The position numbers and the translations under genes are program-made. DNA of 64,000 bases from Bacteroidales bacterium. GTDB taxonomy: Bacteria; Bacteroidota; Bacteroidia; Bacteroidales; Tenuifilaceae. Below the pieces are notes generated by a model. It worked only from the letters and a program-made list of their open reading frames with translations. It did not search any database and was not told the DNA's origin. Location: positions 1 to 64,000 of the forward strand of contig JAFGDZ010000072.1 of NCBI GenBank assembly GCA_016931855.1, in the 5' to 3' direction. Positions 25,808-34,071 of this stretch are shown in pieces (the stretch's first letter is position 1; each line of letters opens with the position of its first letter).

Positions 25808-26896
25808 ATGATAGAGTACGAAAATCTTAATAAAGTTAATGCCCCCTACTTTGAGGAGTACAAAAAATCTTTTGCCGATGTATTGGACTCTGGTTGGTTT
25901 GTGTTGGGAAAGAATGTAGAGGCTTTTGAGTCGGAGTTTGCTAATTATTTGGGGGCAGAGCATTGTGTTGGAGTTGCCTCAGGGTTAGATGCTTTAACCC
26001 TATCAATAATGGCACTTGATTTGGATGCTGGCTCAGAAATCATTGTTCCCTCAAATACCTACATTGCCACTATAATGTCCATTCTGCAATGTGGTCACAA
26101 GCCAATTTTGGTAGAACCATGTATTGAGACTTATAATATTAATCCAGAACTTATAGTAAAGTCCATCACGGCTAAAACAAAAGCTATATTGGTTGTTCAT
26201 CTTTACGGAAAACCCTGCGAGATGGATGCTATTCTGCAAATATGCAAAGAGCGAGACCTTTTTTTGCTTGAGGATTGCGCACAGGCTCATGGAGCAGAGT
26301 ATAAGGGAAAAAAGGTGGGAACTTTTGGGCATTTGTCGGCGTTTAGCTTTTATCCTACCAAAAATCTAGGTTGCTTAGGCGATGGAGGGGCTGTGGTAAC
26401 TAATAATGCAGAATATGCAGCGAAAGTTAAGATGCTAAGGAATTATGGCTCAAATAAAAAGTATCACAACCTATTGTTGGGTCTAAACTCAAGGTTAGAT
26501 GAGGTTCAGGCTGCATTTTTGCGTATAAAACTCCAGCATCTTGACAATATTAATAAGCATAAACAAAGATTAGCAAATCTTTATTTACAGGGCATAAAGG
26601 GGGATTATATCCTTCCACAGGTTACTCCTTCTACAACAGATGTTTATCATATTTTTAATGTTCGCCACAAGAAGCGAGACTTACTTCAGCAGTACCTTCT
26701 TGATAATGGGGTTAAAACAGAAATACATTACCCAATACCACCGCATAGGCAGCCTGCAATGAAATTTCTACATGGTATGGATTTTCCTATATCAGAGCAA
26801 ATACATACAACGACCCTAAGTTTGCCCATTTCGACATTTCATGCAGAAGAAGATGTTGATTTTGTTATAGGTTTGTTAAATGCTTTTAAATGTTGA
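25808..26896 (+). CDS. FdtB/QdtB-like dTDP-3-keto-sugar aminotransferase
   Basis: 362 residues from the ATG at 25808 (MIEYENLNKVNAPYFEEY); an upstream TTG at 25790 would add six atypical residues. DegT/DnrJ/EryC1 PLP aminotransferase motifs: VGVASGLDALTLS, VPSNTYIAT, LEDCAQAHGAEYKGKKVGTFG, FSFYPTKNLGCLGDGGA with PLP lysine K185, and LNSRLDEVQAAFL. With the adjacent cupin isomerase it forms the pathway to a dTDP-3-amino-3,6-dideoxyhexose. A 3-N-acyltransferase (FdtC/QdtC) is not adjacent. A strong hairpin terminator follows the gene. Confidence 0.9.
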   Translation: MIEYENLNKVNAPYFEEYKKSFADVLDSGWFVLGKNVEAFESEFANYLGAEHCVGVASGLDALTLSIMALDLDAGSEIIVPSNTYIATIMSILQCGHKPILVEPCIETYNINPELIVKSITAKTKAILVVHLYGKPCEMDAILQICKERDLFLLEDCAQAHGAEYKGKKVGTFGHLSAFSFYPTKNLGCLGDGGAVVTNNAEYAAKVKMLRNYGSNKKYHNLLLGLNSRLDEVQAAFLRIKLQHLDNINKHKQRLANLYLQGIKGDYILPQVTPSTTDVYHIFNVRHKKRDLLQQYLLDNGVKTEIHYPIPPHRQPAMKFLHGMDFPISEQIHTTTLSLPISTFHAEEDVDFVIGLLNAFKC

Positions 26897-26967
26897 TTCT
26901 ATTTTGAGTTGTCATGATGTAATTTTTCTAATTTTGGCTTAATTGTTGATTTACTTTATTGGTTAGC

Positions 26968-27000
26968 GGAGTTCCTACTGTATAATGGAACTCCTTTTTT
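26968..27000 (+). terminator. Intrinsic terminator after the FdtB-like gene
   Basis: GGAGTTCC at 26968-26975 pairs with GGAACTCC at 26987-26994 around an 11-base loop, followed directly by six T (26995-27000). It ends the long glycan operon and separates it from the polymerase/ligase gene at 27018. Confidence 0.75.
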
Positions 27001-27017
27001 GTAAAAGAGACTGTTGT

Positions 27018-28310
27018 ATGAGGGTGGTTTTTAGTGATATTGCTGATTACTCAAGGAAACTAATTCCTTTTGTTTTTATTGCCATTGCTTTTTTAATTCC
27101 CATTTACCAACAAGGAGCAATTATAGGACTAGTTGTTTTGTCGGGTATTTGGTTGCTAAGTGGTAATTGGTTGAATTTGGTTGGTGCGTTTAAAAGCAAT
27201 CTTTTGCTTTTTTCTCTTATCGCTTACTGGTTGCTACATGTTGTTAGTCTTTTCTATTCGGATAATGTAAGTGTTGGGCTATCTGATATCCAGCAAAAGC
27301 TCTCATTTATTGCTTTCCCTCTAATCGCGATTTCATCGGCAAAACAAATAGTGCCACGTTTTAGAACCGTAATAACGGCATTCCTTTTAGGATTGGGATT
27401 GATGACTGTTTTTAGTTTAATACAGGCCTCATTCTTGTCGCTTCATTTTTTTAAGGAGACCGTAGTTTTTAATCCTCATCCACTAGTTACTCCGTGGGAA
27501 AACTTCTTTTTGTATAGTAAGTTTGCATTGCCTTTTCATCCTACTTATTATTCAATGCATCTTTTGTTGGGCATTACCTTTTTGTTTGGATTGATAAAAG
27601 AAAATAAGGGGAAAATACGATTAATTATATTGTACTGTTTATCTATAGTGTATTTTATAGGAATAACTCTTCTTCTTTCCTCTAAAGCCGGTATAATAAC
27701 CCTTATAGTGATAATTTCCTTAGGTTGTTTTTGGTTATTTTTAAAGAAAGTGGGAACCGTTTTTAGACTCGTTTTTTTAGGGGGGATTATGCTATTTGTT
27801 TTTCAAATAATGATTCATAATTCTAGGTTTGCATTATTGCTAAGTGGTTTGGGGGTTGATATAGAACAAACTAGTGAATATGGTAGCGAAGAACTACAGC
27901 ACTTGGAAAGTGGTGTGATGGTAAGATTACGTATATGGAAAAGTATTCCTGATATTGTTGGAGATAGATGGATTGCTGGTGTTGGTGTAGGCGATGCAAA
28001 GCAGGAACTACTGAGGGGGTATAGCGAGTTAAAACAGCTAGATGCCTTGAAAAGTGAATATAATGCCCATAATCAGTATTTAGAGACTTTTGTTTCTTTG
28101 GGGGTTATTGGTTTAGTTTTGCTTGCTTTTGTTTTAGGTAAGGCAATGTATGTTTCATTCTCTCAAAGGGATATTGTTGCCTTAATGTTTATTGTTATTA
28201 TTTGCCTAAATATGCTGTTTGAATCGATTTTTGAGAGAATAGCTGGAGTTCTGTTTTTTGGATATTTTTTAAGCCTATTCTTTGTAAACAGGAGTGGACA
28301 AGTCGAGTAG
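27018..28310 (+). CDS. O-antigen ligase/polymerase family membrane protein (Wzy_C)
   Basis: 430 residues from the ATG at 27018. An ATG at 26985 lies inside a terminator hairpin and is unlikely. About ten to twelve membrane segments flank a large periplasmic loop; the loop contains VRLRIWKSIPDIVGDRWIAGVGVGDAK near residue 295 and AHNQYLETFVSLGVIGLVLLAF near residue 345, the standard Wzy_C/WaaL pattern with the conserved Arg and His. The protein either ligates a finished glycan to its lipid or protein acceptor, or polymerises. Being cut off from the operon by the terminator and lying at its end, a ligase role (WaaL-like) is plausible but unproven. Confidence 0.82.
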   Translation: MRVVFSDIADYSRKLIPFVFIAIAFLIPIYQQGAIIGLVVLSGIWLLSGNWLNLVGAFKSNLLLFSLIAYWLLHVVSLFYSDNVSVGLSDIQQKLSFIAFPLIAISSAKQIVPRFRTVITAFLLGLGLMTVFSLIQASFLSLHFFKETVVFNPHPLVTPWENFFLYSKFALPFHPTYYSMHLLLGITFLFGLIKENKGKIRLIILYCLSIVYFIGITLLLSSKAGIITLIVIISLGCFWLFLKKVGTVFRLVFLGGIMLFVFQIMIHNSRFALLLSGLGVDIEQTSEYGSEELQHLESGVMVRLRIWKSIPDIVGDRWIAGVGVGDAKQELLRGYSELKQLDALKSEYNAHNQYLETFVSLGVIGLVLLAFVLGKAMYVSFSQRDIVALMFIVIICLNMLFESIFERIAGVLFFGYFLSLFFVNRSGQVE

Positions 28311-28422
28311 TTTTTTTGGTTATAAATCTTTATTGGGCTCTAGTAATCAGTATTCAAACTTGTTATTCTTGGGCAAAAGATAGGGCAAACCATGTAAGTG
28401 ATGTAAAAGACTAATGTTTTTT

Positions 28423-28470
28423 GTACAAACCAAACAGGGTGCCCAAATGGACACCCTGTTTGGTTTGTAC
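28423..28470. terminator. Long perfect hairpin between convergent genes, bidirectional terminator
   Basis: A perfect 19-bp inverted repeat (28423-28441 and 28452-28470) encloses a 10-base loop. The core is GGGTG/CACCC with A-rich and T-rich lower arms, as expected for a bidirectional terminator between the ligase-like gene and the convergent chain-length regulator. It has no separate U-tract outside the stem. Confidence 0.7.
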
Positions 28471-28485
28471 ATTCTCTATTGTTAA

Positions 28486-29481
28486 CTACTTAATGGTCTC
28501 AACAATATCCTTTTTATACCTCCAAACCAGCATAAAAATAAAACCTAGGATTAGAATTATCGGGGCAATTCTTTTTACGTAAGACATAAGCGAGTTCTCT
28601 ACACGCGATAGCGGAGTAAAGTCCTGAATAATTGTAACAGGATCGGGATATACGGTTAATCTCCTTTCTAGTTCTTGCTTCTCGCTAATTAAAGTGAAAA
28701 TTTCTCTGTGGTAAAGTTTGCGTTCCTTTTCGGTAAATACCACCATTTGGTTTGCACCTACTTGTGGGGTAATTCTATCTTTTTCAAAATACTCAAAATT
28801 CTGAAGGCTATCTAACTTACGTATTTCCTGCGCCGTTTGATTTATCATATCCTGAAGTTGGCGCTTTCTTGTCTCGTTTACCTGAATAACGTAAGTGTTT
28901 GATTCTATGTACTTGTATAACCCCGATTTCATGAGGTTAAAAATGGATTCGTCAAAAACCTCGGCTTTAACAAAGAATCTATTGGGAATCTTTCTAATGG
29001 TTGTATCCTTGGAGGTCATGTATTTATCTTCGTAGTCGATGAGGTCAATAACACCGTCAAGGTTAGTGTCATATCCCCAGTACGCTTTAATGCTCTTAAT
29101 TTTCTCGGCGTTTTCTATACTTATACTCAAGTTCTGCGCTAGTCCTTCTTTATTGCCAGTTCTGCAAAGCTCATTAAGGTTGTTAATAATGCTAATCATA
29201 TCTTCATTCTTAATGGCGTTGCTTGAAGCAATCATGTCCGAAGAGTAGAACCTTGAAGAGGAGAAGAAAATAGCAACGCTAAGCGCTACCCCTAATCCGA
29301 AAATGATGCTCAGCTGAACTATGTTTTTAAACGAGAAGGATATGAAGAACAGTACAACTCTCCATATTAACAGGAAGAGGCCTTTGAATGCATTGGATAT
29401 ACTTTTGCCCATGCGGCTAAAAAGTTCCAATAGGTCAATTTCGTCGTTTGGTCGGTTTTGTTGTAGTTGCGTGTTTTCCAT
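28486..29481 (-). CDS. Wzz/GumC-like polysaccharide chain-length regulator
   Basis: 331 residues. After an acidic, Asn/Gln-rich N-terminus there is one long hydrophobic region (about residues 35-75, which may form two helices), then a soluble helical region with charged coiled-coil-like segments (about 195-275, including KRQLQDMINQTAQEIRKLDSLQ), and a final membrane helix (about 300-322, IAPIILILGFIFMLVW) ending in a basic tail. This two-membrane-ends topology with a periplasmic coil is that of Wzz/PCP chain-length determinants, in the form common in Bacteroidota. It is transcribed toward the ligase-like gene and divergently from galE. No tyrosine-kinase domain is fused. Confidence 0.75.
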   Translation of the reverse strand: MENTQLQQNRPNDEIDLLELFSRMGKSISNAFKGLFLLIWRVVLFFISFSFKNIVQLSIIFGLGVALSVAIFFSSSRFYSSDMIASSNAIKNEDMISIINNLNELCRTGNKEGLAQNLSISIENAEKIKSIKAYWGYDTNLDGVIDLIDYEDKYMTSKDTTIRKIPNRFFVKAEVFDESIFNLMKSGLYKYIESNTYVIQVNETRKRQLQDMINQTAQEIRKLDSLQNFEYFEKDRITPQVGANQMVVFTEKERKLYHREIFTLISEKQELERRLTVYPDPVTIIQDFTPLSRVENSLMSYVKRIAPIILILGFIFMLVWRYKKDIVETIK

Positions 29482-29542
29482 TTTTGTGAATTTTAAATGC
29501 GAAAATAGAATTTTTTCGGATAATAAGTGCTCTTTTATTAGC

Positions 29543-29550
29543 TACTTTTG
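29543..29550 (+). promoter_or_regulatory. Candidate -7 box (TACTTTTG) for galE
   Basis: Matches the Bacteroidota TAnnTTTG -7 consensus 24 bp before the galE start. No convincing -33 TTG element is placed correctly, so confidence is moderate. Confidence 0.4.
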
Positions 29551-29574
29551 GGTTTCATTTAACTATAAGAGAAA

Positions 29575-30597
29575 ATGGGTTTAGTTTTAGTTACTGGCGG
29601 AACAGGATATATTGGTTCCCATACCGTTGTTGAACTTATTAATAGCGGATTTTCTGTTGTGGTGGTTGATAATCTATCTAACTCATCGGCAGAGTCCATT
29701 GATGGTATAGAGCGCATTACGGGAGTACGTCCTGCTTTTGTAGAGGCCGATTGTGCCGACTACAACCAAATGGCTACCATATTTGCAACCTATCCTAACA
29801 TCGACTCGGCTATACACTTTGCTGCGCTTAAGGCTGTGGGCGAGTCGGTAAGTAAACCATTAGAGTACTATCAGAACAATATTGTTTCGCTTATCAACCT
29901 GCTAGCATTAATGGGAAAACAGGGTGGGAACATTGTTTTCTCCAGTTCCTGTACGGTTTACGGTCAGCCCGATGTGCTTCCAGTAACCGAGCAAGCGCCC
30001 TATAAACCAGCCCTATCACCTTATGGCAATACAAAGAAGATTGCAGAGGATATCCTTCGCGATACTGTGTATGCTAATAGTAAGCTTAAAGTAATTGCCT
30101 TGCGCTATTTTAATCCAATTGGTGCGCATCCTTCGGCCGAAATAGGAGAGTTGCCGTTGGGAAAACCCGATAACTTGGTTCCTTTTATTACGCAAACTGC
30201 AGCAGGAATAAGGGACAAACTTCAAGTTTTTGGAAATGATTATAATACTCCCGATGGAACGGCTCTTCGCGATTACTTTCATGTAACCGATTTGGCTAAA
30301 GCGCATGTTGCGGCATTGAAGCGTATGCTAGAATGCAGGAGCCAAAAGGGATTTGAAACTTTTAATGTAGGTGCTGGCAATCCTGTATCGGTGCTCGATA
30401 TCATTAAAAGTTTTGAGAAAGTAAGCGGTGTTAAGCTTAACTATGAACTTGTTGGTAGAAGAGAGGGCGATATTGAAAAGGTTTGGGCCGACACTACTGT
30501 TGCGCAGCGCGAGTTGGGTTGGAAAGTAGAGAGCTCTCTGGATGAGGCATTGCTTTCGGCCTGGAAATGGGAGAAAAAGGTTAGAGGATTAGACTAA
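29575..30597 (+). CDS. galE: UDP-glucose/UDP-galactose 4-epimerase
   Basis: 340 residues, the usual GalE length. The NAD-binding motif VTGGTGYIGSHT (about residues 5-16), FAALKAVGESV, the catalytic triad S125-Y150-K154 (SSSCTVYG and PYGNTKK), ALRYFNPIGAHPS and the C-terminal GAGNPVSVLDI and WADTTVAQRELGW segments are all present. It interconverts UDP-Glc and UDP-Gal (possibly also the HexNAc forms) and provides galactose donors for surface glycans. It is monocistronic with its own -7 box and a terminator after it. Confidence 0.97.
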   Translation: MGLVLVTGGTGYIGSHTVVELINSGFSVVVVDNLSNSSAESIDGIERITGVRPAFVEADCADYNQMATIFATYPNIDSAIHFAALKAVGESVSKPLEYYQNNIVSLINLLALMGKQGGNIVFSSSCTVYGQPDVLPVTEQAPYKPALSPYGNTKKIAEDILRDTVYANSKLKVIALRYFNPIGAHPSAEIGELPLGKPDNLVPFITQTAAGIRDKLQVFGNDYNTPDGTALRDYFHVTDLAKAHVAALKRMLECRSQKGFETFNVGAGNPVSVLDIIKSFEKVSGVKLNYELVGRREGDIEKVWADTTVAQRELGWKVESSLDEALLSAWKWEKKVRGLD

Positions 30598-30620
30598 ACT
30601 TTTATTCTGAGATATTACTC

Positions 30621-30653
30621 AAAACCCCAGTTCTTAGTAGGACTGGGGTTTTT
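30621..30653. terminator. Bidirectional terminator after galE
   Basis: AAAACCCCAGT at 30621-30631 pairs with ACTGGGGTTTT at 30642-30652, flanked by A on the left and T on the right. It can serve galE (+) and the convergent lipoprotein gene ending at 30662 (-). Confidence 0.8.
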
Positions 30654-30661
30654 GTTAATGT

Positions 30662-31729
30662 CTAGTTCTCGAAATGGATAAGTGAAATGGCTCTAACTGC
30701 TCTGTCGGAGAAGAAATCGCCTGCAGGGAAAAGTGCAAATCGTCCGCCATCGGAGTTGCTGGCATCATCAATAAGTAAAAACTCTGATTGGTCGTTACGG
30801 TTAAACAGCTCGGAGTAGGTTATTGCCACTCTGTAACCGTCGGTACCAGCCACTGTAAATAGCCCTGTTTTAATGTTTTGCGTACTAATGGGGTAGTAGG
30901 GTACAAGGAAATCTTTCAGCATATAGCCCTTAAAGGGAGTGGTGCTGTGAATTCCTTTTCCGCGACCGTAAAAAATGGTGTGGTACTCAACTTGACTTAG
31001 GCTTTTAGGTATAGCTTTTACCTCAACGGGTTGCTTCTTGTTTTGTTGCATTATAAAGCTCTCGGAGTACATTGGTGATAGCCCCTTTCTTATTTCTAGC
31101 GAAGCGTTTAGCGAACGAATGGTGATTCTATTTGGATTGGTAATGTTGCGCTCAGTTAGCAAGTCGTTGGCTATAATTAGTTTAGATGAATCTGGCAATG
31201 GCCAAAGCTCTTTGGTTTTACTTGGAACAATGCGCATTACTGCATTGGCTATTATTATGTTATGCAGATTGTTTGGGTAGTACAGTTCACCCCAGGAGAT
31301 AACAACTTTTTCGCCTTTCGCATTGCTCACCTCAACGTATAGGTCTATAATTGGCGGAAATTCCTGGGCATTCTTCTTTTTTAGCACAACAGAGTTGATA
31401 ATGTCAAAAAGGGAGTGCCCATCGTAGCGATATGCGCCAATAAAGCTGTTTGTCCCATCGACATTAAGTTTAGCTTCCTTAACAATTACTGTACGAAGTG
31501 GTAGACTGGAGTAGTCAACATTAACTTCCGATTCAATTTCCCCATCAACTACAAGCGATACTGTTGGGAGCTGGTGTGTGGCCTCATTATCGTAAAAGTT
31601 ATTGGTTCTATCGGCAGTGTCGTGCTGTGTGGTGCTGCAGGTTGTGCTGTTGGGTTTATCGGCTTTTGGCTGACAGGCAGTAACAAGCAGGCAAACTACT
31701 GCAAAGTAAAGTGCAATTTGTTTCATCAA
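30662..31729 (-). CDS. Lipoprotein with two sulfite-oxidase-like (molybdopterin-fold) domains lacking ligand Cys
   Basis: 355 residues. Lipoprotein signal peptide with Cys19 (LLVTAC). Two similar regions follow. About residues 85-200 has YDGHSLFDIINSV, YVEVSNAKGEKVVISWGEL and ITIRSL. About 245-355 has FKGYMLKDFLVPY, TVAGTDGYRVAITYSELF and RAISLIHFE. Both resemble the fold of the oxidoreductase molybdopterin-binding domain (PF00174-like). No cysteine remains after residue 35, so the cofactor-ligating Cys is missing and redox catalysis is unlikely. It is the last gene of the TonB receptor operon, 17 bp after the receptor, and may bind the transported ligand. The domain call rests on pattern and should be tested by structure prediction. 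Confidence 0.55.
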   Translation of the reverse strand: MMKQIALYFAVVCLLVTACQPKADKPNSTTCSTTQHDTADRTNNFYDNEATHQLPTVSLVVDGEIESEVNVDYSSLPLRTVIVKEAKLNVDGTNSFIGAYRYDGHSLFDIINSVVLKKKNAQEFPPIIDLYVEVSNAKGEKVVISWGELYYPNNLHNIIIANAVMRIVPSKTKELWPLPDSSKLIIANDLLTERNITNPNRITIRSLNASLEIRKGLSPMYSESFIMQQNKKQPVEVKAIPKSLSQVEYHTIFYGRGKGIHSTTPFKGYMLKDFLVPYYPISTQNIKTGLFTVAGTDGYRVAITYSELFNRNDQSEFLLIDDASNSDGGRFALFPAGDFFSDRAVRAISLIHFEN

Positions 31730-31746
31730 TTTAGGTTTTGGGGTTA

Positions 31747-34071
31747 TTAATCAATTTTAAACTGGATTTGTGCTGTAATAAAGCGGCCAGGGCTAACGGC
31801 TCCTTTGCTATCGTAGGTAAGCTCATTAAAAATGTTCTGAATATTAACCGATGCGTTAACGTGTTTAAAGAACTGACGGCTTAGCCTTACATCAACAGTA
31901 AATGCCGATGGGTACTGTGCGGCAAGCACAATATCGTCGTAAGCGTTTTGGTCGTTTACGTAGCGTTGCCCAAGGTACTTGCAGGTTATCCCAGCATTTA
32001 CAATTTCCGATTTTACGAATGCCCCAGCGGCAAAGGAGTGGGCCGGAACATCGGAGAGGAACTTGTTTGTTAGGTTATTGGTATCGGTTGTACTTATGGG
32101 TTTATACCCTTTTATTTTGGCAGAGGTATAGGCATAGTTTGCAAAAAGGGTTATAAAGCGTGCAGGAGTATAAGATATATCGCTCTCTAGTCCGTAAATC
32201 TCTACATCAGAAATATTTGCTCTAACCATAATGGGTCGGTTGCCAAAGCCCATATCTATGCTGTCGCCTGTTGATACGTAGTATAGAAAATCGTTTCCCC
32301 GAGAGAAAAAGGTTGTTCCGGCTATTTTTATCTGCTGCGTTGGTTTAAAATCGGCTCCTAGCTCTACGTTATTAAGGTACTCGGGTTTTAGCATTGGGTT
32401 GGCAACTTTAAACCCACCACGTACTCGCCCAGAACGACAAAGGTCATCGAGTACCGATGGGCGAAAGCCACGGCTATAGCCAGCATATACTCTAAAGCTA
32501 TCTTTGGGTTTGTACTGTGCGGATAGTCTGGGGCTAAGTGCACTCCAAGTTTCATCTGCTAGTCCAGAGAACTGGTACTGATCCATAAACGATGTTTCGG
32601 ACGAGGGCGAGTGTATTATGAAAGCACCGTCGTAGAATTGGGATATATCGTACCTTAAACCAGCCAAAATAGTTACCCGTTTGTCGAAAAGGGAGATCTC
32701 ATCCTGCACGTATAGCCCGTAAAAGCGGATTTTCCCCTTATTGTCAACCTTATCGGTTGATGTGTAGTAAATATCGTAAGCATCAACCTCACCCTGCCTA
32801 ATATCGAAACCACCAGTTAGCGTGTGTGCTTTGACCGTGTAGCTTGCGCTGCTCATTAGGCCAAGGTCTCGCCTAACCGATTGTACATCGTACCATGTGT
32901 AGTCGTCCTTATACCATTCGCTAACCCTTTTGTACTTTTCCTCAAGCAGAAAAAGTGCGCTACTCCACGTTAGGTTTTGCGTTGTACCGCTAAGGGTTGC
33001 TCGTATTTGGTAGGTATCGTGTTCGGTTGTATTGCCCTCGGGCTGGTAAACCTTTTCGCCAGTGCCACGAACATCATCGTAGTAAGTAAAATCAACCTCA
33101 CCTTTAAACTTGGGACTTTTGCTAAAACCCGATTTTAGGTTGATTGCTTTCTCATCAAAGTTCGATTTCACAATGAAAGGATTGGCCAGTCTGTCGGCCA
33201 AGGATTGGGTTATGTACCCATCGCTTTTCTGGTAAAGCCCATTAGCTGCCCAAAAGAACCCATTGCTATGCTTTCCCATTAGCTTTGCTCTGTATGCCTG
33301 TGTGTTGTAGGTTCCATAATCGATGCTAACGCTACCCTGAAACGGTTTTGTTGGTTCCTGTGTGATAATGTTTACAACGCCACCCATGGCATTTCCTCCG
33401 TACAGGGCGGAGCCAGGCCCTTTAACCACTTCAATTCGTTCAATTTCTCCTGTTGATATTAGGTTCCAGTTAACAGAACCGCCATCGGCTTTGTTTACGG
33501 GTATTCCGTTGAGCAGAACCAGTGTGCGTGCCTGCTCGTTGCCGCTTAACCCGCGCATGGTTACCGACGATTTGTGGGAGAATAGCCCAAACGAGCGGCT
33601 AACTTGTACTCCAGGGAGTAGGGCAAGGTACTCATCGGCGGTTTGAGCCGCCGAGAATGCTAACTTCTCTGGCGTTATTAGTTCAATTCGTCCTGGTATT
33701 TCGCTAATGCGGTTCTCCTTTCGGGTTGCCGATACAACCAGTTCATCAATGTATTGCCTTTCAGGATTGAGTTGTATGCTAAGTGTTACAACTTGGTTTG
33801 TACCATCAACAAGAACAGAACCTTGATACTTAGTGTAACCAACGCAGCTTACAATAACGGGGTAAGTCCCTTTGCCTACATTAGCGATTTCGAAGGTACC
33901 GTTATCCGTGGTTGCGGTTAGGCTTTTCCCAAGGGAAACGTGAGCACCTACTATGGGAGTTAGTGTCTCGGTATCGGTAATAGTGCCAATAACCTTATAT
34001 TGCGCAAAGGCGGATACTGATACCAGCAGAATCGTTGTAACTGTTAGGCTTATTTTTTTTAGTGTAATCAT
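31747..34071 (-). CDS. TonB-dependent outer-membrane receptor
   Basis: 774 residues. A signal peptide (about 1-23) is followed by a carboxypeptidase-regulatory-like domain (about 25-110, VIGTITDTETLTPIVGAHV). Then come the plug (about 115-235, with VVSATRKENRISEIPGRIELI, TMRGLSGNEQARTLVLLNGIPV and VKGPGSALYGGNAMGGVVNIIT) and a 22-strand-type barrel ending in an aromatic-rich C-terminus (FITAQIQFKID). It is of the CirA/BtuB/heme-type size rather than the longer SusC type, and no SusD gene is adjacent. Its ATG shares a base with the stop of the upstream lipoprotein gene (TAATG), implying translational coupling. Substrate unknown; metal chelate, heme or cobalamin are possibilities. Confidence 0.92.
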   Translation of the reverse strand: MITLKKISLTVTTILLVSVSAFAQYKVIGTITDTETLTPIVGAHVSLGKSLTATTDNGTFEIANVGKGTYPVIVSCVGYTKYQGSVLVDGTNQVVTLSIQLNPERQYIDELVVSATRKENRISEIPGRIELITPEKLAFSAAQTADEYLALLPGVQVSRSFGLFSHKSSVTMRGLSGNEQARTLVLLNGIPVNKADGGSVNWNLISTGEIERIEVVKGPGSALYGGNAMGGVVNIITQEPTKPFQGSVSIDYGTYNTQAYRAKLMGKHSNGFFWAANGLYQKSDGYITQSLADRLANPFIVKSNFDEKAINLKSGFSKSPKFKGEVDFTYYDDVRGTGEKVYQPEGNTTEHDTYQIRATLSGTTQNLTWSSALFLLEEKYKRVSEWYKDDYTWYDVQSVRRDLGLMSSASYTVKAHTLTGGFDIRQGEVDAYDIYYTSTDKVDNKGKIRFYGLYVQDEISLFDKRVTILAGLRYDISQFYDGAFIIHSPSSETSFMDQYQFSGLADETWSALSPRLSAQYKPKDSFRVYAGYSRGFRPSVLDDLCRSGRVRGGFKVANPMLKPEYLNNVELGADFKPTQQIKIAGTTFFSRGNDFLYYVSTGDSIDMGFGNRPIMVRANISDVEIYGLESDISYTPARFITLFANYAYTSAKIKGYKPISTTDTNNLTNKFLSDVPAHSFAAGAFVKSEIVNAGITCKYLGQRYVNDQNAYDDIVLAAQYPSAFTVDVRLSRQFFKHVNASVNIQNIFNELTYDSKGAVSPGRFITAQIQFKID

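Noticed and set aside
26985-27017. Upstream ATG as start of the Wzy_C protein
   Set aside because: It falls within the loop/right arm of a terminator hairpin and the added residues are polar; the ATG at 27018 leads directly to the membrane domain.
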